From Anaerococcus sp. mt242 (GTDB lineage Bacteria; Bacillota; Clostridia; Tissierellales; Peptoniphilaceae): a stretch of 64,000 nt of DNA. Position numbers and translations under genes: made by a program. Shown piece after piece: positions 53,975 through 62,610 of the stretch. Below the pieces are notes generated by a model. That model had not been told where the DNA came from. It made no database searches and saw only the letters and a list, made by a program, of their open reading frames with translations. Numbering within the stretch: the first letter of the stretch is position 1; the number at the start of each line of letters is the position of its first letter. Location of the stretch: contig NZ_JAEUYX010000001.1 in assembly GCF_016798225.1 (NCBI RefSeq), positions 1 through 64,000 of the forward strand. The letters run 5' to 3'.

Positions 53975-54539
53975 AATTATTTTCGATTTCTACTCTTTTT
54001 ATTTCTTCAGCTAATTTTTCGTAATAATCTTTTGCTACTTCTAGCTCAAATAGGCTTGAGTCATCAAAATATGCTTGCATTTCATCGATTAGTTTAGTTA
54101 GTTTTTCGTCTTCACCGTATTGGTCTTTTAAGATTGATGCTCTTTCTACTAGGGCATTTATTCTGTGAATTAAGCCCATCATTTTGCCTTCGCGATCATT
54201 TTCTGTTAATAGTTCTCTTAAAGTCCACTTTATATTATTTTCAGTTTCTCCAGCCTTATGTTGTATAGCTAGACCGGCTTGTCTCATTTCGTCTAAGAAA
54301 CTAAATAATTGATCGCGTTCAAAATTTTCAAATAGGATAAAAGGAAAATCAAGGCTTGGATCCTCCTCAAGCTTTTCATCTCTTTTTTCGTAGCCTTCAT
54401 GTCCTACTAGATATCCTACGTATTGGTCAATATCTTCTTTTTCTGCACGGACAATTTGAATCTTGTTTTTTATTGCAAGTATTTCAAATTTTTCTAGGTC
54501 ATAATCTTCTTTAATATTATATAATAAAACTTTTGCCAT
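53973..54539 (-). CDS. DUF3783 domain protein
   Basis: A 188-residue cytoplasmic-type protein. The N-terminal half shows P-F-I-L-F-E-N-F near 67-74 and a short block H-K-A-G-E-T-E-N-N-I-K-W-T-L-R-E-L-L near 94-111, matching the DUF3783 family, where K-A-x-x-T-x-x-N-x-x-W-T is conserved. The remainder is acidic and helical, possibly coiled coil. Function unknown. GTGAGGAATT precedes the minus-strand ATG. It is monocistronic; the next gene is divergent. Confidence 0.7.
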   Translation of the reverse strand: MAKVLLYNIKEDYDLEKFEILAIKNKIQIVRAEKEDIDQYVGYLVGHEGYEKRDEKLEEDPSLDFPFILFENFERDQLFSFLDEMRQAGLAIQHKAGETENNIKWTLRELLTENDREGKMMGLIHRINALVERASILKDQYGEDEKLTKLIDEMQAYFDDSSLFELEVAKDYYEKLAEEIKRVEIENN

Positions 54540-54649
54540 AATTCCTCACTTTTTAAATCACTATACTAAATATTTACTTGATAAACAAACTTATAATTTG
54601 GGTATAAATGTTAAAAATAGATAGCGAAATATTCGTATACGGAGGGACT

Positions 54650-55177
54650 ATGGCAATTAAGACAACAAATCTTTATCAAAGAGAAGATTATAAATTAAAA
54701 TTAAAACAAGTTGAAGCATTACTAAGACAAGCTAAGGATGTTGAGAGTTTATTATCTAGAGCAGAAAGCAAAATAAATGGCAAATATGACTTTTCATCAC
54801 ACCAAGTTTTAAGAGGAAACTTTTTAGGTAATTTGCTAAGAGGCAATAAAGTTAGTGCGGTAAATAACAATATAGATCGTGCCCAACAAGCCCTATTAGA
54901 TTTTCATGCAAATTTATTGTTATTTGATGAAAAATTAGCAAATAAAATTTCTTTACCTAGCAAAATGAGTGAATTTTCTTCTGTTAATGGCAAGGCAAGT
55001 GATATTGCAATTAGAACAAATATGCGTTTAAAAGAATTTGATATTACAAAAGCAAAACGTAGTATGCAAGTTATTGTTAGAAGACTTGAAAGCGAAAGAA
55101 AAAAGGCTTTTTACGAAATATCCAAAGAAAAAGAATTATTTGAATACGCAAAAGATAAAAATAAAGGCGCATTATAG
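54650..55177 (+). CDS. hypothetical coiled-coil protein
   Basis: A 175-residue basic helical protein that I do not recognise. It has heptad-like Leu/Ile spacing in about 10-45 and 125-170 and a middle region with K-x-S-A-V-N-N-N-I-D-R-A. No signal peptide or membrane segment. GGAGGG is well placed before ATG 54650; an in-frame start at 54608 lacks a ribosome site. It sits alone between two terminators, with the divergent DUF3783 gene upstream. The strong ribosome site argues that it is really translated. Confidence 0.75.
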   Translation: MAIKTTNLYQREDYKLKLKQVEALLRQAKDVESLLSRAESKINGKYDFSSHQVLRGNFLGNLLRGNKVSAVNNNIDRAQQALLDFHANLLLFDEKLANKISLPSKMSEFSSVNGKASDIAIRTNMRLKEFDITKAKRSMQVIVRRLESERKKAFYEISKEKELFEYAKDKNKGAL

Positions 55178-55180
55178 AAA

Positions 55181-55206
55181 AAAACTGCAAGATTTCTTGC
55201 AGTTTT
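55181..55206. terminator. bidirectional terminator
   Basis: AAAACTGCAAG (55181-55191) and CTTGCAGTTTT (55196-55206) form a perfect 11-bp stem with a four-base loop, followed by T on the plus side and A-rich on the other. It overlaps the stop codon of the HAD gene. Confidence 0.92.
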
Positions 55207-56033
55207 TATTTATATATTTCTAGATTGTTGGCCAAAAGTTTTTCAATGGCATAGCCCACACCAGATTGTAAATTGTTTTTGGTTATATAATCAGCATAGA
55301 TTTTAAGTTCTGGGACCGCATTTGCCATAGCAACAGCAAAACCTGCTTGCTCCAGCATTGGAATATCATTTTTTTCATTTCCAATGCTCATTATTTCATC
55401 TTGATTGATGTCAAGGTCCTGGGCCATTACAGAAATTGCATAACCCTTATTAGTATTTTTGTTCATAACCTCAATTAAAAATGGAGCGGTTTTTACTGCA
55501 TAATAGTTATCTATTAATTCCTGGGGCATATTTTTATATAGTCTATCCATTTCGGATTTTTTGCCCATGATTAAAATTCTACCAAAAGTTTTATCATCGG
55601 CAAAGTCATCATATTGGATAACTTGCAGAGGAAGTTTTGAAATCTTTGCATCTATTTTGGTATAGATATTTGGATTAGTATGGCGAGTATAGAAGCTCTC
55701 ATGATCCATGGCCGATATCTGTACATTAAAATCTTTTAAAAGATCATCAATTATTTTTAAATCGATAGGATTTTGAAAGGTACCAGATAGAGGTTTATGG
55801 GTATAATTATCAAAAATATAAGACCCATTTTGGCAAACGGAAAAATTACCCTCCTGATTTAAATTTAATCTTTCAACTAAAGGCTTCATTCCAGAATAAG
55901 GCCTACCTGATGCCAAAGCTATATGTACACCGGCTTTCTTGGCTTTTTCAATGGCTAAAATATTTGCTTTTGTTAGTCTTTTTAGTGGAGTGACCAAAGT
56001 CCCATCCACATCAATGGTAATAAGTTTTATCAT
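55206..56033 (-). CDS. Cof-type HAD-IIB phosphatase
   Basis: A 275-residue HAD phosphatase similar in plan to the protein at 13706-14506. Motif I D-V-D-G-T-L-V at 8-14, motif II A-S-G-R-P near 40, Lys in the N-K-G-Y-A region near 210 and motif IV G-N-E-K-N-D near 231 are present. The large cap between motifs II and III places it in the Cof group; the substrate is unknown. It has no close partner gene. Confidence 0.9.
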   Translation of the reverse strand: MIKLITIDVDGTLVTPLKRLTKANILAIEKAKKAGVHIALASGRPYSGMKPLVERLNLNQEGNFSVCQNGSYIFDNYTHKPLSGTFQNPIDLKIIDDLLKDFNVQISAMDHESFYTRHTNPNIYTKIDAKISKLPLQVIQYDDFADDKTFGRILIMGKKSEMDRLYKNMPQELIDNYYAVKTAPFLIEVMNKNTNKGYAISVMAQDLDINQDEIMSIGNEKNDIPMLEQAGFAVAMANAVPELKIYADYITKNNLQSGVGYAIEKLLANNLEIYK

Positions 56034-56217
56034 AAAATTATTATATTATATTATTTAATTTAGTAAATGCTAAAAGTTAGATTTAAATAAAAAATAGTAA
56101 TTACTAATTGTAAATTAAAATTTACATATGAATACTATTTCCTGAAATATATATATACTTAAAAATAGCTAAATATTCGCATATTATAAGTTATTTTTAT
56201 TTTTTTGCAATAAATGT
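56034..56217. other. divergent gap with AT-rich inverted repeats upstream of ald
   Basis: Two short palindromes lie here: TAGTAATTACTA (56095-56106) and TGTAAAT/ATTTACA (56109-56115, 56120-56126). They are about 100 bases upstream of the ald promoter and could be regulator sites. No open frame of note. Confidence 0.35.
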
Positions 56218-56246
56218 TTGACAACGATTTGCAAAGGATTTATAAT
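56218..56246 (+). promoter_or_regulatory. consensus promoter of ald
   Basis: A perfect sigma-A type promoter: TTGACA (56218-56223), exactly 17 bases, TATAAT (56241-56246). It predicts strong constitutive or repressor-controlled expression, with about 70 bases of leader. Confidence 0.85.
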
Positions 56247-56324
56247 GTACATAGAGATACAAAAGAAAAAGAAAATTGCGATTTGTATCTAAACTTTTTG
56301 CAAATATAATAGGAGGAAATTATT

Positions 56325-57437
56325 ATGATTATTGGAGTACCTACAGAGATTAAAAATAACGAAAACCGTGTTTCTGCAACACCAGGTGCAGTATCTGAGT
56401 TCGTTAAAAATAATCACGAAGTTTATGTACAAAAAGGCGCAGGACTAGGTTCTGGTATTACTGATGAAGAATACATAGAAGCTGGTGCGACAATCCTAGA
56501 AACAGCTGAAGAAGTTTGGGATAAAGCTGAAATGATCTACAAAGTTAAAGAACCAATCGAAAGCGAATACAAATATTTCAAAGAAGGTCAAATCATCTAC
56601 ACATACCTTCACTTATCAGCTGACCCAGAATTAACAAAACACTTAGTAGATAAAAAAGTAACAGGTGTTGCATTTGAAACAGTTCAACAAGGACGTTTAC
56701 TTCCATTATTAAGACCAATGAGTGAAGTAGCTGGTAGAATGGCTGTTCAAGAAGGTGCAAAATTCCTATTAAAAACAAATGGTGGTAAAGGTAAATTATT
56801 AAACGGTGTTCCTGGAGTAGCTCCAGCATACGTAGTAATTATCGGTGCAGGTAACGTAGGATCTGCTGCTACACAAATTGCAGTTGGTATGGGAGCAAGA
56901 GTTAAAGTTCTTGATGTAAATATCGATGCACTTGCAAGACTTGAAGATGTATACGGATCAAAAATTGAAACAGAATACTCAAACCCATTAAACATCGAAA
57001 AAGCAGTTAAAGATGCTGACTTAGTAGTATCTACAGTACTAATCCCAGGACGTAAAGCTCCACAATTAGTAAAAGAATACATGGTTGAAGAAATGGAACC
57101 AGGTTCAGTAATCGTTGACGTTGCTATCGACCAAGGTGGTTCAACAGACCTTACAAAAGGTAGACCAACAACACACGATGACCCAGTATTTGTTGAACAC
57201 GATGTAATCCACTACTCAGTAGCAAACATGCCAGGAGCAGCAGCACTTACATCAACATATGCTTTATCAAATGCTACAACAAAATATGGTGTACAAATCG
57301 CAAACTTAGGTACTCTTGAAGCAGCTAAAAAATTCCCAGAACTAATCCCAGGAATCAATACACACGATGGATACGTAACACTTGAAGGTGTAGCAGAGGA
57401 CCTTGGTTACGAATACAAAGATCTTGGACTTAAATAA
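56325..57437 (+). CDS. ald: alanine dehydrogenase
   Basis: A 370-residue NAD-dependent enzyme. Arg15, Lys75 (K-V-K-E-P) and His96 (Y-L-H-L) are the substrate-binding and catalytic residues, and G-A-G-N-V-G near 175 is the NAD motif. It converts alanine to pyruvate and ammonia and back. AGGAGG precedes the ATG. The next gene codes for an alanine-type symporter, so the two form an alanine-use module. Full length, no anomalies. Confidence 0.98.
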   Translation: MIIGVPTEIKNNENRVSATPGAVSEFVKNNHEVYVQKGAGLGSGITDEEYIEAGATILETAEEVWDKAEMIYKVKEPIESEYKYFKEGQIIYTYLHLSADPELTKHLVDKKVTGVAFETVQQGRLLPLLRPMSEVAGRMAVQEGAKFLLKTNGGKGKLLNGVPGVAPAYVVIIGAGNVGSAATQIAVGMGARVKVLDVNIDALARLEDVYGSKIETEYSNPLNIEKAVKDADLVVSTVLIPGRKAPQLVKEYMVEEMEPGSVIVDVAIDQGGSTDLTKGRPTTHDDPVFVEHDVIHYSVANMPGAAALTSTYALSNATTKYGVQIANLGTLEAAKKFPELIPGINTHDGYVTLEGVAEDLGYEYKDLGLK

Positions 57438-57460
57438 GAAATAAATTTAACTAGAAAAAA

Positions 57461-57504
57461 TTAGCATTTAAAAAGACACGCATTAGTCGTGTCTTTTGTG
57501 CTAA
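57461..57504 (+). terminator. terminator after ald
   Basis: AAAAGACACG (57471-57480) and CGTGTCTTTT (57488-57497) form a perfect 10-bp stem, extended outside by TTAGCA/TGCTAA (57461-57466, 57499-57504). The symporter gene follows 50 bases on; whether it depends on readthrough is unclear. Confidence 0.85.
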
Positions 57505-57547
57505 TTAGATATAAATAAAATATTCACAAAATATTATTGGAGGAAAT

Positions 57548-59020
57548 ATGAAAACGTTTATCGACATGGTCGGTTCACTAAGTGACTTTTTATGGGGTGT
57601 CCCTATGATTATAGTTATGTTACTTGGTGGATCATACTTAATTTATAGAACTCGAGCCTGGGTTTTTAGAAACTTTGGATATATATTTGAAAACACATTT
57701 GGTAAATTATTTAAAAAATCAGAAGCAACTGAAGCCGGTGAGAAATCGATTTCACCAGTTCAAGCTGTATCTACCGCACTTGCTGGTACAATTGGAGCTG
57801 GAAATATTGTAGGTGTGGCAACAGCCATCAAACTTGGTGGGCCAGGAGCTATTTTCTGGTTATGGATAGCTGCTTTAGTAAACATGACTACAAAATTTGC
57901 CGAAATCACACTTGCAGTTGCAACACGTGAGAAAAATGAAAAAGGTGAATTTTCAGGTGGGCCTATGTACTATCTAGAAAATGGTCTTAATAAAAGATGG
58001 CTAGCAATTATGTTCTCAATTTTTGGGGCGATAGCTATACTTGGAACGGGTTCTCTTGTTCAGTCAAACGCAATGGCAAACTCAATTCATACGATGACAG
58101 GTATAGATCTTAGGTTTATAGGTGTAGGAATTATGATTCTTATGGTAATAATTATTATCGGAGGTATCAAAAGAATTGGAGCCTTTGCAGAAAAAATTGT
58201 ACCATTAATGAGTATCTTATATCTTGGTGCAACAATAGTTATATTAGTAATATATAGAAACGAATTACTTCCAACCCTTGGATACATAGTAAAAGATGCC
58301 TTTCAACCAACCGCAGCTGTGGGTGGATTTGCAGGTGCAACTGTACTACTAACTATCCGTCATGGACTTGCAAGAGGTATTTTTTCAAATGAAGCAGGAC
58401 TAGGTTCTGCACCAATGGCACACGCCGCTGCACATACTGATCATCCTGTTCGTCAAGGAATGTGGGGGGCTATTGAAGTATTTGTATCATCAGTATTAAT
58501 TTGTACCATGACTGCTCTTGTAATTATTTGCTCAGGCTTGTGGACAGATGGCAATATTGATGCAAACAAACTTACAGCAGCAGCCTTTGAAAAAGCCCTA
58601 CCAGTCGGTGGAGAAATAATCGTAAGCCTTGGCCTTATGTTATTTGCTTTTACTACACTAGTTTCTTGGTATTATTATGGAGATAAATGTATTTCCTATA
58701 TCAGTGAATCAAAAGTAGTACGTGGTATCTATAGGGCTGTATATATTATTTTCTCAGTAGTAGGCTCTTTAGGCGGACTTAAATTTGTTTGGTCAATTTC
58801 AGATGTGGCTAATGCTCTGATGGTAATACCAAACTTTATCGGTTTGATATTACTTTCAAAGCAATTAGTATGGCTTGTACGCGACTTTAATAAAAACTAT
58901 AAAGACTCAGGTAAACTTGGTAATTACAATTGGACCTTTGACAATCATTGGGGAGCAGTTTTTGAAAAGCGTAAGAAAAGAGATACCCAAGTATTTGAAC
59001 TATACGATTATGATAACTAG
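57548..59020 (+). CDS. sodium/alanine symporter (AGCS family)
   Basis: A 490-residue transporter with about eleven helices. A-G-T-I-G-A-G-N-I-V-G-V-A near 80 and G-G-P-G-A-I-F-W near 98 are the AGCS signatures, and G-G-P-M-Y-Y-L-E near 138 is the family N-terminal loop. It imports alanine or glycine with Na+. Neighbour of alanine dehydrogenase. GGAGG lies before the ATG. It ends 14 bases before the radical SAM gene. Confidence 0.95.
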   Translation: MKTFIDMVGSLSDFLWGVPMIIVMLLGGSYLIYRTRAWVFRNFGYIFENTFGKLFKKSEATEAGEKSISPVQAVSTALAGTIGAGNIVGVATAIKLGGPGAIFWLWIAALVNMTTKFAEITLAVATREKNEKGEFSGGPMYYLENGLNKRWLAIMFSIFGAIAILGTGSLVQSNAMANSIHTMTGIDLRFIGVGIMILMVIIIIGGIKRIGAFAEKIVPLMSILYLGATIVILVIYRNELLPTLGYIVKDAFQPTAAVGGFAGATVLLTIRHGLARGIFSNEAGLGSAPMAHAAAHTDHPVRQGMWGAIEVFVSSVLICTMTALVIICSGLWTDGNIDANKLTAAAFEKALPVGGEIIVSLGLMLFAFTTLVSWYYYGDKCISYISESKVVRGIYRAVYIIFSVVGSLGGLKFVWSISDVANALMVIPNFIGLILLSKQLVWLVRDFNKNYKDSGKLGNYNWTFDNHWGAVFEKRKKRDTQVFELYDYDN

Positions 59021-59034
59021 GGTATAATCTCCCT

Positions 59035-59958
59035 ATGGAGCTTAATAAAAAGAGATATAGGGATTTAGATACTTACTATAAAATCATATACAATAAAAAA
59101 ATTATTAAACTCCCACTCGATGGCGGATTTACCTGTCCCAATCGTGATGGGAGTTTGTCATTTAAAGGCTGCATCTATTGCTCAGATGATGGTGCAGGCG
59201 AATGGACTTACAATTCAGCCGGAGATATTAAAAATCAAATAGCATTTCAAAAAAAGAAACTATCAAAGCCCGGCCGAGAAGAAGCCTACATAGCATATTT
59301 TCAAAATTTTACCAATACCTATGGTAATGTAGAAAAGATGCGTCAGATGTTTTTTGCAGCAATAAATGAACCAGACATAGTGGGACTATCCATTGCAACC
59401 AGAGCAGATTGTCTACCTAATGAAGTTTTAAATTTGCTAGATGAATTAAATCAAATTACAGACCTTACAGTAGAACTTGGAATGCAAAGTGTAAATGAAA
59501 AAACTTTAGAATTTATAAATCGTGGATATGACCACAAAACATTTGATCAGGGGGTAGATAAATTAAACAAATTAGGCATAAAATACATTGCTCATATCAT
59601 AGTAGGACTTCCAAATGAATACGAAAATGACTATATAAATAATATTTTATATATAAACAAAAAAAACTTTTGGGGAGTCAAAATTCACAATTTGTATATA
59701 GAAAATGACAGCTACTTAAAATACTATTATGAAAAAAACAAAATAAAATATACAATGAGTAAGGATGATTATGCAAATACAGTCGTAAAAATGCTTAGGT
59801 ATCTAAATCCTAACACAGTAATAAATAGGCTAACGGGAGATGGAATTAATGATAATATTGCCTATCCAGGCTGGTCAAAAAACAAAGCAGCAGTGCTATC
59901 GACTATAGATAAGATCATGAAAAACAATATATATAGGCAGGGGGACTTATTTAGTTAA
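59035..59958 (+). CDS. radical SAM protein, TIGR01212/YtqA family
   Basis: A 307-residue radical SAM protein. Iron-sulfur ligands are Cys34, Cys46 and Cys49 (C-x11-C-x2-C), the unusual long spacing of the YtqA family. E-L-G-M-Q-S near 150 and H-I-I-V-G-L-P near 190 are barrel motifs. Function not established; members are often linked to tRNA or metal handling only by context. The ribosome site is poor (AGGG 12 bases upstream, in a small AGGG/CCCT hairpin), so the start is less certain. Confidence 0.85.
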   Translation: MELNKKRYRDLDTYYKIIYNKKIIKLPLDGGFTCPNRDGSLSFKGCIYCSDDGAGEWTYNSAGDIKNQIAFQKKKLSKPGREEAYIAYFQNFTNTYGNVEKMRQMFFAAINEPDIVGLSIATRADCLPNEVLNLLDELNQITDLTVELGMQSVNEKTLEFINRGYDHKTFDQGVDKLNKLGIKYIAHIIVGLPNEYENDYINNILYINKKNFWGVKIHNLYIENDSYLKYYYEKNKIKYTMSKDDYANTVVKMLRYLNPNTVINRLTGDGINDNIAYPGWSKNKAAVLSTIDKIMKNNIYRQGDLFS

Positions 59959-59982
59959 AACTAGATAAGTTTCTTTTTTTTT
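59945..59982 (+). terminator. terminator after the radical SAM gene
   Basis: ACTTATTTAGT (59945-59955) pairs with ACTAGATAAGT (59960-59970), one U-G pair, four-base loop, followed by a long T tract. It overlaps the stop codon. Confidence 0.9.
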
Positions 59983-59991
59983 ATTTAATAA

Positions 59992-60044
59992 TTAGGTACA
60001 CCTAAAATAATACTTTACAAATTGAAAATAAAGTATTATAATAC
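59992..60044 (+). promoter_or_regulatory. promoter and nested operators of the metal uptake operon
   Basis: TTTACA (60014-60019), 17 bases, TATAAT (60037-60042) is a strong promoter. TTAGGT-ac-ACCTAA (59992-60005) is a DtxR-like inverted repeat just upstream. A second inverted repeat, TAATACTTTA (60008-60017) with TAAAGTATTA (60029-60038), spans the -35 and spacer, and GTATTATAATAC (60033-60044) covers the -10. Metal-dependent control by a DtxR-family protein is expected. Confidence 0.65.
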
Positions 60045-60070
60045 ACATAAAATAATTTAAGGAGGACATA

Positions 60071-61036
60071 ATGTTCAAAAAAATATTATTATTTATGATT
60101 GCATTGCTAAGCTTTACAGCATGTAGTGCTAACAAAGAAGTAAGTGAAACTGAAAATGTCAGTAAAAATGAAGTAGAAAGTAAGGATGATAATAAGAAAA
60201 ATATCACAGCTACAACTACTTTTATTGCTGATATGGTAAATGAACTAATAGCTGATAAGGCAAATGTAGATACGATAATCCCAGCGGGAGAAGACCCACA
60301 TGTTTATGTGGCTAAGCCAGAAGATTATAACAAAATTACAGATGCTGATCTAGTTTTATATCATGGTTTACATTTTGAAGGAAAAATGGTGGATGCTCTT
60401 GAAAGTGCAGGATATGCAGTAGCGTCAACTTTTGATAAAAATAAATTAGGTGAAATGGAAGAAGATGAGGGGACAGTAACAGATCCACATTTTTGGTTTG
60501 ATATTGATCTATACAAAGAAGCATTTACAAATACTGCAAATAAATTAAAAGAACTTTATGAATCGGATGATAAAATGCTTAAATTAATCGATGAGAATTA
60601 TGACAGATATATCAAAGAACTTGATAGCTTAGATAAGTATATTGCAGAAAGACTCAATGAATTACCAGATGGAGATAAATATTTAGTCACTCCTCATGAT
60701 GCTTTCAATTACTTTTCAAGAAGATATAATATATCAGTTATTGCCCCTCAAGGAGTAACAACTGAATCAGAAGTTTCAAACAAGGACTTGGAAGATACTG
60801 CACAATTTATAGCTGATAAAAAAATAAAAGCAATTTTTGCTGAATCTACTACCAATCCAGAAAGAATGGAAAAACTAGCAGATATTGTCAAATCAAAAGG
60901 ATTTGAAACAAAGATTGTACAAGGAGACGGTAAAGAATTATTCTCTGACTCATTAGCTGAAAAAGGACAAAATGGAGATAATTTTATTGATATGTATAAG
61001 CACAATGTAGATTTGATTGTTGATAATCTAAAGTAG
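60071..61036 (+). CDS. metal ABC transporter substrate-binding lipoprotein (TroA/ZnuA cluster)
   Basis: A 321-residue cluster A-I binding lipoprotein. The signal peptide ends in lipobox F-T-A-C with Cys18. Ligand residues His77 (D-P-H-V-Y), His140 (D-P-H-F-W), His209 (T-P-H-D-A-F) and Asp293 (F-S-D-S-L) follow the His3-Asp pattern of TroA, which takes Zn and Mn. There is no His-rich loop like ZnuA. It collects metal outside the membrane for the following ABC transporter. AAGGAGG precedes it. Confidence 0.93.
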   Translation: MFKKILLFMIALLSFTACSANKEVSETENVSKNEVESKDDNKKNITATTTFIADMVNELIADKANVDTIIPAGEDPHVYVAKPEDYNKITDADLVLYHGLHFEGKMVDALESAGYAVASTFDKNKLGEMEEDEGTVTDPHFWFDIDLYKEAFTNTANKLKELYESDDKMLKLIDENYDRYIKELDSLDKYIAERLNELPDGDKYLVTPHDAFNYFSRRYNISVIAPQGVTTESEVSNKDLEDTAQFIADKKIKAIFAESTTNPERMEKLADIVKSKGFETKIVQGDGKELFSDSLAEKGQNGDNFIDMYKHNVDLIVDNLK

Positions 61037-61042
61037 GAAATG

Positions 61043-61750
61043 ATGAGAAATGCGATAGAAGTTAAGGATTTAAGTGTATCTTACGGAAAAAACAAAGTAT
61101 TAGATAATGTGTTCTTAGATATTCCCCTACAATCTAGGACTGCAATAATCGGAGCTAATGGTGCTGGGAAATCCACTTTTATAAAAGCAATATTAGGCTT
61201 AATAAAAAAAGAAAAAGGTGATGTCAAGATTTTAGGCAATCACATAAAAAGCACAAAGCAAAATGTAGCCTATGTTCCACAAAAAGATTCAGTAAATTGG
61301 GACTTTCCAATAAGTGTTTATGATGTAGTTATGATGGGGAGATATCCCCACATGAAATCATTCGCAAAAGCTGATAAAAAAGATCATGATTGTGTAAGTG
61401 ATGCTTTGAATGAAATGGGAATCTTAGACTTAAAAAATAGACAAATTTCAAATCTATCAGGTGGTCAAAAACAAAGGGTGTTTTTGGCCAGAGCCTTAGC
61501 TCAAGATGCTGCTATCTATATCCTTGATGAACCCCTAACGGGAGTAGATGTAAAAACTGAAGATATTATAGCTGATGAATTTAAAAAAATGCAAGAGATG
61601 GGAAAGACTGTCCTTGCAGTCCACCATAATATATATACACTAGAAAAGTACTTTGATAATTTGGTGGTTTTAAACAAAGATATAAAATATTCTGGCAGCC
61701 TTTACATTGATAATATAAAAGATGAAATTGATAAGGGATTTAGGAGTTAG
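61043..61750 (+). CDS. metal ABC transporter ATPase
   Basis: A 235-residue ATPase with Walker A G-A-N-G-A-G-K-S-T near 40, signature L-S-G-G-Q-K-Q-R near 140 and Walker B I-Y-I-L-D-E-P near 160, followed by an H-loop V-H-H-N. The D-S-V-N-W-D-F-P segment is typical of MntA/ZnuC-type ATPases. ATG codons at 61040 and 61043 are both possible; TAGGA suits the second. It powers the two permeases that follow after the stop codon. Confidence 0.93.
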   Translation: MRNAIEVKDLSVSYGKNKVLDNVFLDIPLQSRTAIIGANGAGKSTFIKAILGLIKKEKGDVKILGNHIKSTKQNVAYVPQKDSVNWDFPISVYDVVMMGRYPHMKSFAKADKKDHDCVSDALNEMGILDLKNRQISNLSGGQKQRVFLARALAQDAAIYILDEPLTGVDVKTEDIIADEFKKMQEMGKTVLAVHHNIYTLEKYFDNLVVLNKDIKYSGSLYIDNIKDEIDKGFRS

Positions 61751-61752
61751 AT

Positions 61753-62610
61753 ATGATTGATCTATTTAAGCTATACTCCTTTCAAATAGTTGTCGTAGGA
61801 ATCACACTTCTAGCTTTAGCATCATCTCTTATTGGAACTATTAATATTTACAAGAATCAATCACTAATAGGGGATGCCCTAGGTCATTCTACTTTACCAG
61901 GTATCATAATAGCCTTTATGCTAACTTACAAAAAAGATCCTATTACTCTCCTTTTTGGATCTGTAATAAGTGCAGCAATAAGTTATTTTTTGATAGATTA
62001 CTCAAATAAAAATTCGAAAGTAGGTGCGGATGCTAATATGGCGATTTACTTATCTGGTTTCTTTGGATTGGGTTTGCTTTTAAAATCCTATATCCAAGCT
62101 AACCCTACCTTTGCCAATGCAAGTAAGGCGGGACTGGATAAATATATTTTTGGTCAGGCTGCATATCTAAGAGAGGCTGATATTTTTTTGATATTGTTAG
62201 CCTTTCTATTATGCTTAGGAATAATGATAATTTTCTATAGGGACATAAAGTGTTATTTGTTTGATAGACAATTTGCAAATCAAATCGGGATTAATACGAA
62301 ATTCCTAGATTATCTACTATTGTTTTTGACTATCTTAGTAATTGGAGTTGGAATTAAAGCTGTAGGAGTAATTCTAATTAGTTCACTATTAATTATTCCT
62401 ATAGTTACAGCAAAAAAAATCAGCAATAGCTTCTTAAAAGTTATCGGATTGTCAGCATTATTTTCAATAATAACATCCGTTTTGGGTAGCATGGTATCCA
62501 CCACATACAAGGGTTTTTCTACAGGTCCATCAATAATAATTTTTCAAGGGCTAATTTTTGTTATAGTAACAATAGGGAAAACTTTATTAAAAGGAGCTGA
62601 TACAAAATGA
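61753..62610 (+). CDS. metal ABC transporter permease 1 (ABC-3 family)
   Basis: A 285-residue permease with about eight to nine helices. G-D-A-L-G-H-S-T-L-P-G near 40 and G-V-G-I-K-A-V-G-V-I near 200 are ABC-3 motifs. Its stop overlaps the second permease start by four bases (ATGA). Two non-identical permeases in one operon suggest a heterodimer, as in TroCD-type systems. Confidence 0.93.
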   Translation: MIDLFKLYSFQIVVVGITLLALASSLIGTINIYKNQSLIGDALGHSTLPGIIIAFMLTYKKDPITLLFGSVISAAISYFLIDYSNKNSKVGADANMAIYLSGFFGLGLLLKSYIQANPTFANASKAGLDKYIFGQAAYLREADIFLILLAFLLCLGIMIIFYRDIKCYLFDRQFANQIGINTKFLDYLLLFLTILVIGVGIKAVGVILISSLLIIPIVTAKKISNSFLKVIGLSALFSIITSVLGSMVSTTYKGFSTGPSIIIFQGLIFVIVTIGKTLLKGADTK

